The notes under the pieces are model-generated. The model had not been told where the DNA came from, ran no database searches, and was given only the letters and a program-made list of their open reading frames with translations. From Chloroflexi bacterium RBG_16_57_11 (lineage in GTDB: Bacteria; Chloroflexota; Anaerolineae; Anaerolineales; UBA4823), in NCBI GenBank assembly GCA_001795165.1, contig MGNS01000152.1, forward strand, positions 9,678 to 15,935: a DNA stretch of 6,258 nucleotides. The letters run 5' to 3'. The first letter of the stretch is position 1. Every line of letters begins with the position of its first letter. This document shows positions 5,663-6,258 of this stretch, in pieces. The position numbers were made by a program, and so were the translations under genes.

Positions 5663-6258
5663 TTAGGTGCCCTCTTCCCAGGAGTTCAAATAGGCGATCT
5701 GCTCGGGGGTCAGCGTATCGATTTTCACACCCATGGCTTCAAGCTTCAGGCGAGCGATCTCCTGGTCGATCTCCGGCGGTACGCTGTAAACCTTTTTTTC
5801 CAGCTTTTCGGCGTTTTTGACCATGTATTCCAGGCTGAGCGCCTGGTTAGCAAAGGACATATCCATCACGCTCGCCGGGTGACCTTCGGCGGCTGCCAGG
5901 TTGATCAGGCGGCCCTCCCCCAGCAGGTTGATCCGCCGGCCGTCGTTAAGGATGTACTGCTCGACGAACGGGCGCACCAGCCGCTTCTCGCCGGACATCT
6001 CTTCCAGGGCAGGGATGTTGATTTCGACGTTGAAGTGGCCGGAGTTGCAAACAATCGCGCTATCCTTCATCAGGGTAAAGTGATGGCGATCGATGACGTT
6101 CAGGTCACCGGTGACGGTGACAAAAATATCACCGATTACCGCCGCTTCGGCCATCGGCATGATCCGGAAGCCATCCATCACCGCTTCCAATGCCGGCAGC
6201 GGGTCGACCTCAGTCACGATGACGTTGGCGCCCATGCCGCGAGCACGGCTCGCCAGGC
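5663..6258 (-). CDS. ahcY: Adenosylhomocysteinase-type enzyme, C-terminal half (partial, 5' end outside window)
   Basis: The reading frame stays open to the right edge; the ATG at 6235 is internal, since the seven upstream codons read LASRARG and join the family motif ASRARGMGANVIVTEVDP. About 197 C-terminal residues are visible. Family features include the acidic residue after the second Rossmann strand (VTEVDP), GDIFVTVTGDLNVIDRHHF, CNSGHFNVEI, LGEGRLINLAAAEGHPASVMDMSFANQ, and a short end at YLNSWEEGT. The enzyme reversibly splits S-adenosylhomocysteine into adenosine and homocysteine with bound NAD, relieving product inhibition of methyltransferases. The GxGxxG loop and substrate residues of the N-terminal half lie outside the window. 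It lacks the KPDHYRY-type tail of the eukaryotic and proteobacterial forms and has VMDMSFANQ in the helix, as in archaeal and thermophile-like forms. Some archaeal relatives use S-inosylhomocysteine, so the exact substrate is not certain. It is the first visible gene of a probable ahcY-dgt unit. Confidence 0.93.
   Translation of the reverse strand, partial: LASRARGMGANVIVTEVDPLPALEAVMDGFRIMPMAEAAVIGDIFVTVTGDLNVIDRHHFTLMKDSAIVCNSGHFNVEINIPALEEMSGEKRLVRPFVEQYILNDGRRINLLGEGRLINLAAAEGHPASVMDMSFANQALSLEYMVKNAEKLEKKVYSVPPEIDQEIARLKLEAMGVKIDTLTPEQIAYLNSWEEGT

Noticed and set aside
1..6258. CRISPR array, tRNA, rRNA, insertion sequence or phage genes
   Set aside because: No spaced direct repeats, cloverleaf, rRNA-like stretch, transposase or phage protein was seen; coding content is ordinary housekeeping plus one unknown membrane protein.

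Overview
The window looks like a stretch of chromosome from a Chloroflexota bacterium, most likely class Anaerolineae, either an isolate or a metagenome bin. The best clue is a topoisomerase I that carries an extra N-terminal four-cysteine module resembling DUF5679, which I associate with that phylum. The typical Chloroflexota look of the hypothetical membrane protein supports this. The taxonomy is inference from protein style; the window holds no rRNA or other marker that would settle it.

Layout, left to right. The plus strand opens with the last 50 codons of a dprA/smf-type gene (2-154). A full-length topA (166-2502) follows closely, and its Shine-Dalgarno sequence overlaps the dprA stop codon. 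A 303-base gap (2503-2805) contains a perfect 9-bp palindrome lying on a plausible promoter, then a leader of about 105 bases that can fold. That promoter would drive an orphan gene (2806-3789) for a two-helix membrane protein of unknown function. A strong terminator with an A-run on one side and a T-run on the other (3806-3842) separates this gene from the convergent minus-strand group.

The minus strand, read right to left, carries the C-terminal half of an adenosylhomocysteinase-type gene (5663-6258, cut by the window edge). Three bases later comes a dGTPase-like HD phosphohydrolase (4508-5659), then a 133-base gap with two inverted repeats, then greA (3907-4374).

Functionally this is mostly housekeeping. 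DprA handles single-stranded DNA for recombination and transformation, TopA relaxes negative supercoils, GreA rescues backtracked RNA polymerase, the HD enzyme would trim dNTP pools, and the AhcY-type enzyme clears the by-product of methylation. I see no CRISPR array, mobile element, tRNA or rRNA, and no convincing new multi-gene system. The parts most worth a second look are the zinc-module architecture of TopA, the palindrome-controlled membrane protein, and the folded dgt-greA spacer.
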